6,751 bases of DNA, from positions 1 to 6,751 of the forward strand of contig CALPRR020000142.1 of NCBI GenBank assembly GCA_943326025.2, written 5' to 3'. The notes beneath the pieces are model-generated. The model made no database searches. It was not told where the DNA came from and worked only from the letters and a program-made list of their open reading frames with translations. Both the position numbers and the translations under genes were made by a program. The DNA is from Candidatus Kuenenia stuttgartensis. Lineage in GTDB: Bacteria > Bacteroidota > Bacteroidia > Flavobacteriales_D > Crocinitomicaceae. Shown here piece after piece: positions 1 to 5,646 of this stretch. Numbering within the stretch: position 1 is the first letter of the stretch; the number at the start of each line of letters is the position of its first letter.

Positions 1-878
1 CTTTTCGAAACAACCGCTCCACCAATCGTGATTAATAAATCCGGAGCAAATGCTTCTAATTCTTCCTCTTTAATTGAATTTAATGTGCGATCGATGCAAT
101 GAACAAAGTTTTGATCAATTAAGTTTGAAGAATTCTCAACTAATATCGCAACTGAAGTATCTTCAGAAAGCTGTTTCAATTGTTTCAACAATGCTTTATT
201 CTCAGGCATTTGCCCACAAATAATCATTTTCTTTGGAGAATCTTCCCAAATATTAATGAGTTCTACACTGTCATTTAATGAAATCTGAAAATCTGAATTA
301 ACCGTTTTAATCTTTTTCCTCTTCTGATTTTGAATTTCTTCTGAATCATACAAAGGCTCTCTAAAACTCATATTTAAATGAATTGGACCTTTCCAATTTC
401 CATTACCAATATTGAAAGCAGTAGAAATTTCTCGTTCTAAATACCAAACATCATCTTCCGTATTTACTACCTCTGAAAATGTCTTTGAATAACGAATATG
501 ATTTTGAAATACATTGTCTTGCACAATTGTCTGACCATCTCCTTGATCAACCCATTCAGATGGACGATCTGCAGTTATAGCAACCAATGGAATACATTGA
601 TAATATGCTTCAGCAATGGCTGGGTAATAATTTAAAACTGCTGATCCTGAAGTACAAACAATTCCAACTGGCTCGTTTAATTGTTGCGCCATTCCCATAG
701 CAAAAAAAGCAGCACTTCTTTCATCATGAATGACAACGCATTTTGTATCAGGATGTTCATCAAAGGCAATGATAAAAGGTGCATTTCTTGAACCTGGAGA
801 AAAAACTAAATTTTTCATACCATGCGAAATACATTGTTCAACTAAAATTTGAACTCCTTTTTTATTACTCGATTTCAT
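1..878 (-). CDS. menD: MenD, SEPHCHC synthase (partial, N-terminal 292 residues)
   Basis: Thiamine-diphosphate enzyme of menaquinone synthesis. It joins isochorismate and 2-oxoglutarate to give 2-succinyl-5-enolpyruvyl-6-hydroxy-3-cyclohexene-1-carboxylate in the cytoplasm. Seen when the reverse strand is translated from the ATG at 878: SPGSRNAP at residues 27-34, DERSAAFFAMG at 52-62 (E53 matches the conserved ThDP-activating Glu), CTSGSA at 75-80, TADRP at 102-106, and GPIHLNMSFREPLY at 164-177, which closes the first domain. The reading frame is open to the window edge. About half of a roughly 550-residue family protein is present; the central domain has begun and the C-terminal ThDP domain lies outside. 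An in-frame TAA six bases upstream of the ATG rules out a longer start. The gene lies on the same strand as menF and the thioesterase but is separated from menF by the TA pair. A TAnnTTTG box just upstream suggests it can be transcribed on its own. Confidence 0.96.
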   Translation of the reverse strand, partial: MKSSNKKGVQILVEQCISHGMKNLVFSPGSRNAPFIIAFDEHPDTKCVVIHDERSAAFFAMGMAQQLNEPVGIVCTSGSAVLNYYPAIAEAYYQCIPLVAITADRPSEWVDQGDGQTIVQDNVFQNHIRYSKTFSEVVNTEDDVWYLEREISTAFNIGNGNWKGPIHLNMSFREPLYDSEEIQNQKRKKIKTVNSDFQISLNDSVELINIWEDSPKKMIICGQMPENKALLKQLKQLSEDTSVAILVENSSNLIDQNFVHCIDRTLNSIKEEELEAFAPDLLITIGGAVVSK

Positions 879-1100
879 TATTTACAAATTTATTGAAATA
901 ATTGAGAAAGGTAGTTGAAATATGGTTAAAAATACTTTGAATACGATATATTTTCAAACCATAAAAGAGATACAAGGTCATAAAAGGAATACTTTTACAA
1001 TATCAATATTTATTGAAATGCGATTAAATATCATTTTGATTTTAAACCAATTGCATAATAAAAAAGAAGTATATTACGATTTTGTATTTATGGTTTTATT
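879..1100. other. 222-base intergenic gap between toxin gene and menD
   Basis: This is the longest gene-free stretch in the window and is strongly AT-rich. Apart from the possible menD -7 box it contains only a 12-base direct repeat, ATTTATTGAAAT, at 888-899 and 1008-1019. I see no hairpin followed by a U-tract and no gene remnant I can recognise. A 68-codon plus-strand reading frame begins at 922 but looks like chance: it resembles nothing I know and runs into the end of the toxin gene on the opposite strand. Confidence 0.5.
885..892 (-). promoter_or_regulatory. Possible -7 promoter box for menD
   Basis: On the minus strand these bases read TAAATTTG, an exact match to the Bacteroidota -7 consensus TAnnTTTG. 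Only six bases separate the box from the menD ATG, so a transcript starting here would have almost no leader. I found no TTG at the expected 17-23 base spacing upstream, so this is a half-promoter in AT-rich DNA and remains tentative. A local promoter would make sense because the TA pair and a 222-base gap separate menD from menF. Confidence 0.35.
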
Positions 1101-1400
1101 TCATCTAACCTTTTTAACTGGGTCTTGATTTGTTCCAAAAACAGCTAAAAACACTATTTTTTTCTTATCAATTTTATAAATTATAACAAATGGAAATACA
1201 TCCATTGGAACCTGCCTTGTTTTATTCGTTGAATTAAAAATTTGAAAAGCATTAGGTGACTTAATGATTATATTAATCAATCTTTCTAGTTCATATAAAA
1301 ATCTATCTCCTAAACCATTCAACTGATTTTCATAATAAACATAGGCTTCAGTTATTTCAATATCAGCCTCTTGAATAAATTCAATTTCAAATTTAGACAT
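1101..1400 (-). CDS. ParE/RelE-family toxin of a type II toxin-antitoxin pair
   Basis: A 99-residue protein with the pattern of the ParE/RelE superfamily. It has an N-terminal helical hairpin with YYE at 22-24 and GLG at 29-31, the helix following it, and then the beta-sheet core with RQVPMDVFPFVIIYKI at 62-77 and AVFGTNQDP at 86-94. Length is normal for the family. Such toxins either inhibit DNA gyrase (ParE-like) or cleave mRNA at the ribosome (RelE-like), and sequence alone does not decide between them here. The usual C-terminal H-x-x-R-x-P motif appears as G-T-N-Q-D-P, so the canonical Arg is missing; I believe relatives in Bacteroidota can look like this. The gene follows its antitoxin by 45 bases and ends in TGA. 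The family call is good; toxicity is inferred. Confidence 0.85.
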   Translation of the reverse strand: MSKFEIEFIQEADIEITEAYVYYENQLNGLGDRFLYELERLINIIIKSPNAFQIFNSTNKTRQVPMDVFPFVIIYKIDKKKIVFLAVFGTNQDPVKKVR

Positions 1401-1416
1401 TTAGGTATTTAGGTAC
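1401..1416. repeat. Two 8-base repeats abutting the toxin start codon
   Basis: On the plus strand the sequence reads TTAGGTAT then TTAGGTAC, followed by a degenerate third copy beginning TTAG at 1417. The array occupies the ribosome-binding region immediately upstream of the toxin ATG (1400-1398 on the minus strand), between the two genes of the TA pair. A copy-number change would move or alter the toxin's translation-initiation region. Confidence 0.5.
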
Positions 1417-1445
1417 TTAGTAAAAAAGGTTAAAGTTTAGCTATT

Positions 1446-1688
1446 CTATTTTTTAGTATAAGCTTTTCTTGCATTCTCACGAACTTCATTCCATGTAAAT
1501 GACTTTGTTTCTCCACTCTCATAATTCAAAATTCTATCATCTACAATTTGATGATGAGCCTCGGACAATTTAATATCCAAATCATCAATTCGTTCAGATT
1601 GAACATTCTTTACTGACTTAAATGACTTTAACAGATTCATGAAAGAATCATATTCATTTTCATTCAGCGTAAAAGAAATTTGTCTCAT
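1446..1688 (-). CDS. Putative antitoxin of the adjacent ParE/RelE-type toxin
   Basis: A small acidic-to-neutral protein of 80 residues located directly upstream of the toxin gene, in the usual antitoxin-first order. The N-terminus (MRQISFTLNENEYDSFMNLL) looks like a short beta-strand plus helix of the kind found in Bacteroidota antitoxins. The C-terminal part, HHQIVDDRILNYESGE at 45-60 followed by SFTWNEVRENARK at 63-75, resembles the toxin-wrapping tail of addiction-module antitoxins (Unstab_antitox-like, with an R/L-x-Y-x-x-G...W-x-E-V pattern). The expected role is to bind and neutralise the toxin and, with it, repress the pair's own promoter. The assignment rests on gene order plus this tail; I do not recognise a definite DNA-binding domain. 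The ATG at 1688 gives a natural N-terminus. The stop is TAG. Confidence 0.75.
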   Translation of the reverse strand: MRQISFTLNENEYDSFMNLLKSFKSVKNVQSERIDDLDIKLSEAHHQIVDDRILNYESGETKSFTWNEVRENARKAYTKK

Positions 1689-1727
1689 GTATTTTTTTTA
1701 AACAATAATTAAATATAAGGTGAAAAT

Positions 1728-1746
1728 AATTAATATCAAATTAATT
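1728..1746. promoter_or_regulatory. Inverted repeat upstream of the antitoxin, possible operator
   Basis: AATTAAT (1728-1734) and ATTAATT (1740-1746) form a 7-base inverted repeat around a 5-base spacer, about 40 bases upstream of the antitoxin start. On the minus strand TTAATTTG (1744-1737), one mismatch from TAnnTTTG, overlaps it. An operator overlapping a promoter would fit TA autoregulation, but the arms are pure A/T, so a chance match is quite possible. Confidence 0.25.
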
Positions 1747-1755
1747 CTATCAAGA

Positions 1756-2721
1756 TTATTTTACTTCCTCAATCGCCTTCAACAAAGTCTTCGCCTTATT
1801 CTCAGTCTCCTCCCACTCTGCTTCAGGATTTGAATCTGGAGTAAAACCTCCTCCTAAATACAGAAAAACTTGTCCTTTTTGGATTTGACAACAACGTAAA
1901 TTAACATACAAGGAAGATTTTTCTTCAGAAATCGTTCCAATCATTCCTGTATACAACTGACGTTCATGCGGTTCCCTGAAATTAATTAAATCGATCGCTG
2001 CTTTTTGTGGTAAACCACTCACCGCTGGAGTTGGATGAATGTGTTTTGCTATTTCGATCGGACTTAATTTCTCTAAATCAAAGCTAAAATCAGTACGTAA
2101 ATGTTTTACAGGTCCAGCTTCGACATCATAAGGTCCATTTTTTTCGATGTGCTTGATTCCTATAGAATGCAATTGAGTTTCTAAAAAATTGGTAACCAAT
2201 GATTGCTCCATAATTTCCTTTTCAATCCAAGGTTTTCCATTAACTATAGGTTGTGTTCCAGCCAATGAAATTGTAAAACCAGTTCCTGAAATTGCCAATA
2301 ATAATATTTCTGGGGTCGCTCCTATCCACGTTCCAAATAATTCACTTGAAATTAGGTAAACAAATGCTTTCGGATACATTTCACACAGTTTATGAAATAA
2401 ATCTTCCGTTTTACAATGGTCAAATTCTTCAATTTTAACACGTGAAAAAACCGCTTTTTTGATGCCTAAACGTTCAAATGAATCTAAAAAAGAAGATGCT
2501 TCAGCTAAATATTCTGATTTACTAACGATATAAGGTTTTTCAATATCAAAATGGAACTCGCCTTTACCATTTTCTAATGGTGCAAACTGAAAATAGCGAT
2601 CTTTTAAAAATGTTGAAATAATGAATCCTTTTAATTCTTTTGAAGAATCAATTTCTCTAAAAAAACCTGTTTGTTCAACGATTTCTTTATCTGGAAAACG
2701 ATATTTCAGAATTTCAGCCAT
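1756..2721 (-). CDS. menF: Isochorismate synthase (MenF-type chorismate-binding enzyme)
   Basis: Converts chorismate to isochorismate, the entry step of menaquinone synthesis. It is a Mg-dependent cytoplasmic enzyme of the chorismate-binding superfamily. Motifs in order: KAVFSR at 89-94, whose Lys aligns with the general base of the EntC/MenF family; GTWIGATPE at 130-138; LAGT at 153-156; the K-E-x-x-E-Q stretch at 168-173; GPVKHLRTDF at 203-212; HPTPAVSG at 229-236; GMIGT at 259-263; and GGGFTPDSNPEAEWEET at 290-306, in which E302 of the AEW motif corresponds to a metal ligand. At 321 residues it is shorter than E. coli MenF; the N-terminal part is reduced. The ATG shares a base with the stop of the upstream thioesterase (TAATG), implying translational coupling. 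A siderophore-type EntC is the alternative, but the MenI-like gene and menD alongside favour menaquinone. Confidence 0.92.
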   Translation of the reverse strand: MAEILKYRFPDKEIVEQTGFFREIDSSKELKGFIISTFLKDRYFQFAPLENGKGEFHFDIEKPYIVSKSEYLAEASSFLDSFERLGIKKAVFSRVKIEEFDHCKTEDLFHKLCEMYPKAFVYLISSELFGTWIGATPEILLLAISGTGFTISLAGTQPIVNGKPWIEKEIMEQSLVTNFLETQLHSIGIKHIEKNGPYDVEAGPVKHLRTDFSFDLEKLSPIEIAKHIHPTPAVSGLPQKAAIDLINFREPHERQLYTGMIGTISEEKSSLYVNLRCCQIQKGQVFLYLGGGFTPDSNPEAEWEETENKAKTLLKAIEEVK

Positions 2722-3143
2722 TATTTTCTTTCAATAATCATTACGGTTAATCGCCCCGTACAAATCAACTTATTTGTTGCATCATCGAAAATATCCACTT
2801 GCCAAACATGTGTTTTTTTCCCTGCATGAACTACTTTTCCAACACCTCTTACCAAACCACTTTTTATACTACCAATATGATTTGCATTAATCTCTAATCC
2901 TACAGGTGCTTCTTTTGATAAATCAATCAATAAAGTTGAACCCATCGAACCAATACTTTCAATCAAAGCCGCACTTGCTCCGCCATGCAACAATCCCATA
3001 GGTTGATGTGTAGTAGAATTTACAGGCATCGTAGAAACGATATAATCCTCTCCTATTTCAACGCATTGAATACCCAATGTTTCCATCAAAGTACCTTTAT
3101 TAAAAGCGTTAATTGTGTCTAAATCTATTTTTCGAAATTGCAT
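2721..3143 (-). CDS. menI: Hotdog-fold thioesterase, probable DHNA-CoA hydrolase (MenI-like)
   Basis: A 140-residue PaaI/YdiI-family acyl-CoA thioesterase. The probable reaction is hydrolysis of 1,4-dihydroxy-2-naphthoyl-CoA to DHNA plus CoA, ahead of prenylation by MenA. It aligns closely by eye with E. coli YdiI/MenI: QPMGLLHGGASAALIESIGS at 47-66 holds the equivalents of its active-site Gln, His and catalytic Glu (Q47, H53, E62), and GLEINANHI at 82-90 and HVWQVDIFD at 112-120 match the rest of the core. E. coli EntH shares this fold and these motifs, so substrate is inferred from context: it is the first gene of a strand that continues with menF and menD, and its stop overlaps the menF start by one base. 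Its upstream region is the repeat-rich interval shared with murB. I see no strong promoter box there. Confidence 0.82.
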   Translation of the reverse strand: MQFRKIDLDTINAFNKGTLMETLGIQCVEIGEDYIVSTMPVNSTTHQPMGLLHGGASAALIESIGSMGSTLLIDLSKEAPVGLEINANHIGSIKSGLVRGVGKVVHAGKKTHVWQVDIFDDATNKLICTGRLTVMIIERK

Positions 3144-3167
3144 AAACGTAAAAATAAATAATAATAA

Positions 3168-3253
3168 TTGATAATTGAAAAGTTGAGAGTTGATAATTGA
3201 TAGTTAATAGCCTTTTAACTTTTAACTTTTAACTTTTAACTTTTAACTTTTAT
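3168..3253. repeat. Heptamer-phased repeat array in the menI/murB divergent region
   Basis: The tightest part is CTTTTAA in five exact tandem copies (3212-3246) plus a final CTTTTAT (3247-3253). To its left TTGA/TTAA cores occur at 3168, 3175, 3183, 3190, 3197 and 3204, that is, with 7-base spacing apart from one 8-base step. Then comes an 11-base step to the CTTTTAA block, whose TTAA cores recur every 7 bases (3215, 3222, 3229, 3236, 3243). Two related heptamer families therefore make up more than half of the 153 bases between the start codons. The array ends about 10 bases before the murB -33-like element. Confidence 0.85.
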
Positions 3254-3263
3254 ACTATAACTA

Positions 3264-3292
3264 TTGTACAATTATTAAAAATACTAACTTTG
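3264..3292 (+). promoter_or_regulatory. Bacteroidota-type promoter of murB
   Basis: TTG at 3264-3266 and TAACTTTG at 3285-3292 are separated by 18 bases, matching the Bacteroidota pattern of a TTG -33 element, a 17-23 base spacer and TAnnTTTG. The -7 box ends only four bases before the murB ATG, so the transcript would start at or about the start codon and be essentially leaderless. This supports 3297 as the true start. Confidence 0.65.
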
Positions 3293-3296
3293 AATC

Positions 3297-4307
3297 ATGA
3301 TACAAGAAAACATCAGTTTAAAGCCTTTTAATACGTTTGGAATCGAAGCGAGTACGCGATATTTCGGACGTTTTTCGTCTGTTGAAGAATTGAACCAAAT
3401 TCTAACTTCAAATAAAGATAAAGAGTTACTCATTTTGGGTGGTGGAAGCAATATTCTCCTAACCAAAAACTTTGATGGTTTGACCTTGATCAATGAAATC
3501 AAAGGTTTTGAGGTCACAAAAAACGATGGAGATTCTGTGATTGTTAAATCAGGAGCTGGTGAAATTTGGCATGAATTTGTTCTAAAATGTATCGAAAATA
3601 ATTTTTCAGGTGTTGAAAATCTTTCTTTAATCCCTGGAAGTGTTGGTGCGAGTCCAATGCAGAATATTGGTGCTTATGGTGTTGAAATCAAAGATGTTTT
3701 CGAATCGGTTGAAGCGTATCATATTCCAACCGGAGAACTTCATACTTTTTCGAAAGAAGAGTGTGAATTTGGTTACCGCGAAAGTGTTTTTAAAAGAAAA
3801 TACAAAGGGCAATATGTCATCATATCCGTTTCATATAAACTTTCTCTTTCAGCTCCAAAAGTAAACACATCTTATGGTGCGATTGAAAGTGAGTTAAAAG
3901 AGATGAATATTTCAACGCCTTCAATCAAAGATGTGAGTCAGGCCGTAATCAACATACGATCTAGTAAATTACCGAATCCAAAAGAGATAGGAAATGCCGG
4001 TAGTTTCTTTAAAAACCCTGTAATCACTAAAGAGCTGTTCGATAAATTATTCGTTGAGTTCCCTACTATACCGAACTATCCAGCTGAAAACGATGGTAAA
4101 AAAATTGCAGCAGGATGGCTAATTGAACAATGTGGTTGGAAAGGAAAAACATTAGGTCATTATGGTGTTCACAAATTACAAGCTTTGGTTTTAGTTAACT
4201 ATAAGGGAGCTACTGGAACAGAAATTTACGATCTATCTTCATCAATTATCAAAGATGTTGAAGACAAATTTGGAATTACTTTAGAAAGAGAAGTCAATAT
4301 TCTTTAA
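3297..4307 (+). CDS. murB: MurB, UDP-N-acetylenolpyruvoylglucosamine reductase
   Basis: FAD- and NADPH-dependent reductase that converts UDP-GlcNAc-enolpyruvate to UDP-MurNAc, the second committed step of peptidoglycan precursor synthesis in the cytoplasm. Motifs: N-terminal NTFGIEA at 12-18; LGGGSNILL at 47-55 and IPGSVGASPMQNIGAYG at 112-128 for FAD binding; GYRESVFK at 159-166 with active-site R161; GNAGSFFKNP at 232-241 with S236 as the proton donor; AAGWLIEQCGWKG at 271-283; and the C-terminal LEREV with E332 as the third catalytic residue. The 336 residues and the Y-R-E-S segment make this a type I, E. coli-like MurB. It is complete, transcribed away from the men genes, and followed by a strong palindrome that probably separates it from ribBA. 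Confidence 0.98.
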   Translation: MIQENISLKPFNTFGIEASTRYFGRFSSVEELNQILTSNKDKELLILGGGSNILLTKNFDGLTLINEIKGFEVTKNDGDSVIVKSGAGEIWHEFVLKCIENNFSGVENLSLIPGSVGASPMQNIGAYGVEIKDVFESVEAYHIPTGELHTFSKEECEFGYRESVFKRKYKGQYVIISVSYKLSLSAPKVNTSYGAIESELKEMNISTPSIKDVSQAVINIRSSKLPNPKEIGNAGSFFKNPVITKELFDKLFVEFPTIPNYPAENDGKKIAAGWLIEQCGWKGKTLGHYGVHKLQALVLVNYKGATGTEIYDLSSSIIKDVEDKFGITLEREVNIL

Positions 4308-4316
4308 TAGATGTTT

Positions 4317-4370
4317 TTTATTTCCCCTTGTTGGTATGCGATTAATCGCATACCAACAAGGGGAAATAAA
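4317..4370. terminator. 54-base perfect palindrome after murB, probable terminator or structural element
   Basis: Bases 4317-4343 and 4344-4370 are exact reverse complements with no mismatch. Transcribed, this gives a 25-pair stem closed by a UUAA tetraloop, with a CCCC/GGGG clamp near the base and GGTATGCGA towards the tip. Outside it, ATGTTTTTT (4311-4319) and AAAAAACAT (4374-4382) are also complementary, offset by a few bases on the right. It begins 9 bases after the murB stop. The position suits a murB terminator, but neither strand has a run of U directly after the stem, so it is not a textbook intrinsic terminator. An mRNA-stabilising hairpin or a dispersed palindromic element is possible too. 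Confidence 0.6.
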
Positions 4371-4404
4371 TTTAAAAAACATATCTAAACCCATTTTTTT
4401 GAAT

Positions 4405-4412
4405 TAACTTTG
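4405..4412 (+). promoter_or_regulatory. Possible -7 promoter box for ribBA
   Basis: TAACTTTG is an exact TAnnTTTG match and is identical to the murB box. It lies 19 bases upstream of the ribBA ATG, allowing a short leader. I see no TTG at 17-23 bases upstream, so the -33 half is weak. A promoter is expected here because the palindrome separates ribBA from murB. Confidence 0.45.
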
Positions 4413-4431
4413 TTTATATTCTTAAAGAGCG

Positions 4432-5646
4432 ATGGAATTTAAATTAAATACGATTGAAGAAGCAATCGAAGAAATAAAAAACGGAAAAGTTATCATTGTA
4501 GTTGACGATGAAGATCGTGAAAACGAAGGTGATTTTTTAACTGCGGCTAGAAATGTGACTCCTGAAATCGTAAACTTTATGGCGACTCATGGTCGTGGTT
4601 TGATTTGCGCACCACTTCCAGAAGAGCGTTGCGACGAATTAGGTTTGGAATTGATGGTTAAATCAAATTCTGCTGTTTATGAAACGGCTTTTACGGTTTC
4701 TGTCGATTTAAACGGACATGGTTGTACAACTGGTATCTCAGCAAGCGATCGTTCTAAAACAATTCAAGCATTAATAGATCCTAAAATTCATCCTTCTGAA
4801 TTAGGAAAACCAGGTCATATTTTCCCATTAAGAGCTAAAAAAGGTGGTGTTTTACGTCGTGCTGGTCACACGGAAGCAGCTGTTGATTTAGCGAGAATGT
4901 CAGGATTTGAACCTGCTGGAGTTATTGTAGAAATCTTGAACGAAGATGGAACAATGGCGCGTTTACCTGAATTAGTTGAAATCGCTAAAAAATTCGATTT
5001 AAAGATTATTTCAATCGAAGATTTAATTGAATATAGAATTAAAAATGAATCACTTATAGACAAATTGGTAGATGTAAAAATGCCAACAGTTTGGGGTGAT
5101 TTTGATTTAATTGCTTACAAAGAGAAAAATTCTGGCCAAGAACATTTAGCTTTAGTAAAAGGTGAATGGAAAAAAGGTGAACCTGTTTTAGTGAGAGTTC
5201 ACTCTTCTTGTATGACAGGTGATATTTTTGGTTCTTGCAGATGCGATTGCGGACCTCAACTTCATAAAGCAATGGAAATCATTGAAAAAGAAGGAAAAGG
5301 TGTGATTGTATATATGAATCAAGAAGGTCGTGGAATTGGACTTGTAAATAAATTAAAAGCTTATAAACTTCAAGAAGAAGGTTACGATACTGTTGAAGCT
5401 AATTTAAAATTAGGTTTCAAAATGGACGAAAGAGATTATGGAATTGGTGCTCAAATCATTCGTGATTTAGGTATTTCAAAAATTCGATTAATGTCTAATA
5501 ATCCGACAAAAAGAACTGGATTGGTTGGTTACGGTTTAGAAATTGTTGAAAATGTAGCTCTTGAAGTAGACAGTAACATACACAATGTAAGTTATTTAGA
5601 AACAAAAAGAGACAAAATGGGGCATTCATTAAAAATGAAAAAATAA
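4432..5646 (+). CDS. ribBA: RibBA, bifunctional DHBP synthase / GTP cyclohydrolase II
   Basis: Supplies both starting branches of riboflavin synthesis. The N-terminal half converts ribulose 5-phosphate to 3,4-dihydroxy-2-butanone 4-phosphate. The C-terminal half opens GTP to the pyrimidine precursor with release of formate and pyrophosphate. RibB part, about 1-202: DDEDRENEGDF at 25-35 (acidic metal/substrate loop), HGRGLICAP at 53-61, RRAGHTEAAVDLARMSG at 142-158, and NEDGTMAR at 170-177. RibA part, about 206-404: zinc ligands C260, C271 and C273 in HSSCMTGDIFGSCRCDCG; NQEGRGIGL at 296-304; DERDYGIGAQI at 332-342; and RLMSNNPTKR at 352-361 with R352 matching the conserved nucleophile-region Arg. 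Both halves keep their key residues, so neither appears degenerate. At 404 residues it has normal length. Its TAA overlaps the start of the ABC ATPase gene by one base. Confidence 0.98.
   Translation: MEFKLNTIEEAIEEIKNGKVIIVVDDEDRENEGDFLTAARNVTPEIVNFMATHGRGLICAPLPEERCDELGLELMVKSNSAVYETAFTVSVDLNGHGCTTGISASDRSKTIQALIDPKIHPSELGKPGHIFPLRAKKGGVLRRAGHTEAAVDLARMSGFEPAGVIVEILNEDGTMARLPELVEIAKKFDLKIISIEDLIEYRIKNESLIDKLVDVKMPTVWGDFDLIAYKEKNSGQEHLALVKGEWKKGEPVLVRVHSSCMTGDIFGSCRCDCGPQLHKAMEIIEKEGKGVIVYMNQEGRGIGLVNKLKAYKLQEEGYDTVEANLKLGFKMDERDYGIGAQIIRDLGISKIRLMSNNPTKRTGLVGYGLEIVENVALEVDSNIHNVSYLETKRDKMGHSLKMKK

Noticed and set aside
888..1019. 12-base direct repeat ATTTATTGAAAT (888-899 and 1008-1019) as insertion footprints
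   Set aside because: The bases between the copies contain no element, the flanks diverge at once, and a 12-base A/T match is weak evidence in such AT-rich DNA.
1018..1027. ATGCGATTAA shared with the palindrome near 4336-4345
   Set aside because: Only ten bases match, there is no inverted partner at 1018, and there is no wider similarity; treated as chance.
922..1128. 68-codon plus-strand reading frame between menD and the toxin gene
   Set aside because: It resembles no family I know, has low-complexity AT-rich composition, and overlaps the 3' end of the well-supported toxin gene on the opposite strand.
3168..3253. CRISPR array
   Set aside because: The units are only 7 bases long and contiguous, with no spacers and no cas genes nearby.
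3284..3517. 77-codon minus-strand reading frame over the start of murB
   Set aside because: It lies antisense within murB, whose frame carries all family motifs; the reverse frame is a shadow.
3627..3864. Two further frames (61 and 74 codons) inside murB
   Set aside because: Both are out-of-frame or antisense readings of conserved murB sequence, with no recognisable motif of their own.
4308..4431. FMN riboswitch in the ribBA leader
   Set aside because: The predicted leader after the -7 box is under 20 bases, and the conserved FMN aptamer elements are not visible; the structure present is a simple perfect hairpin.
4866..5272. Two minus-strand reading frames (65 and 72 codons) inside ribBA
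   Set aside because: They are antisense to intact RibB and RibA domains and look like coding shadows.
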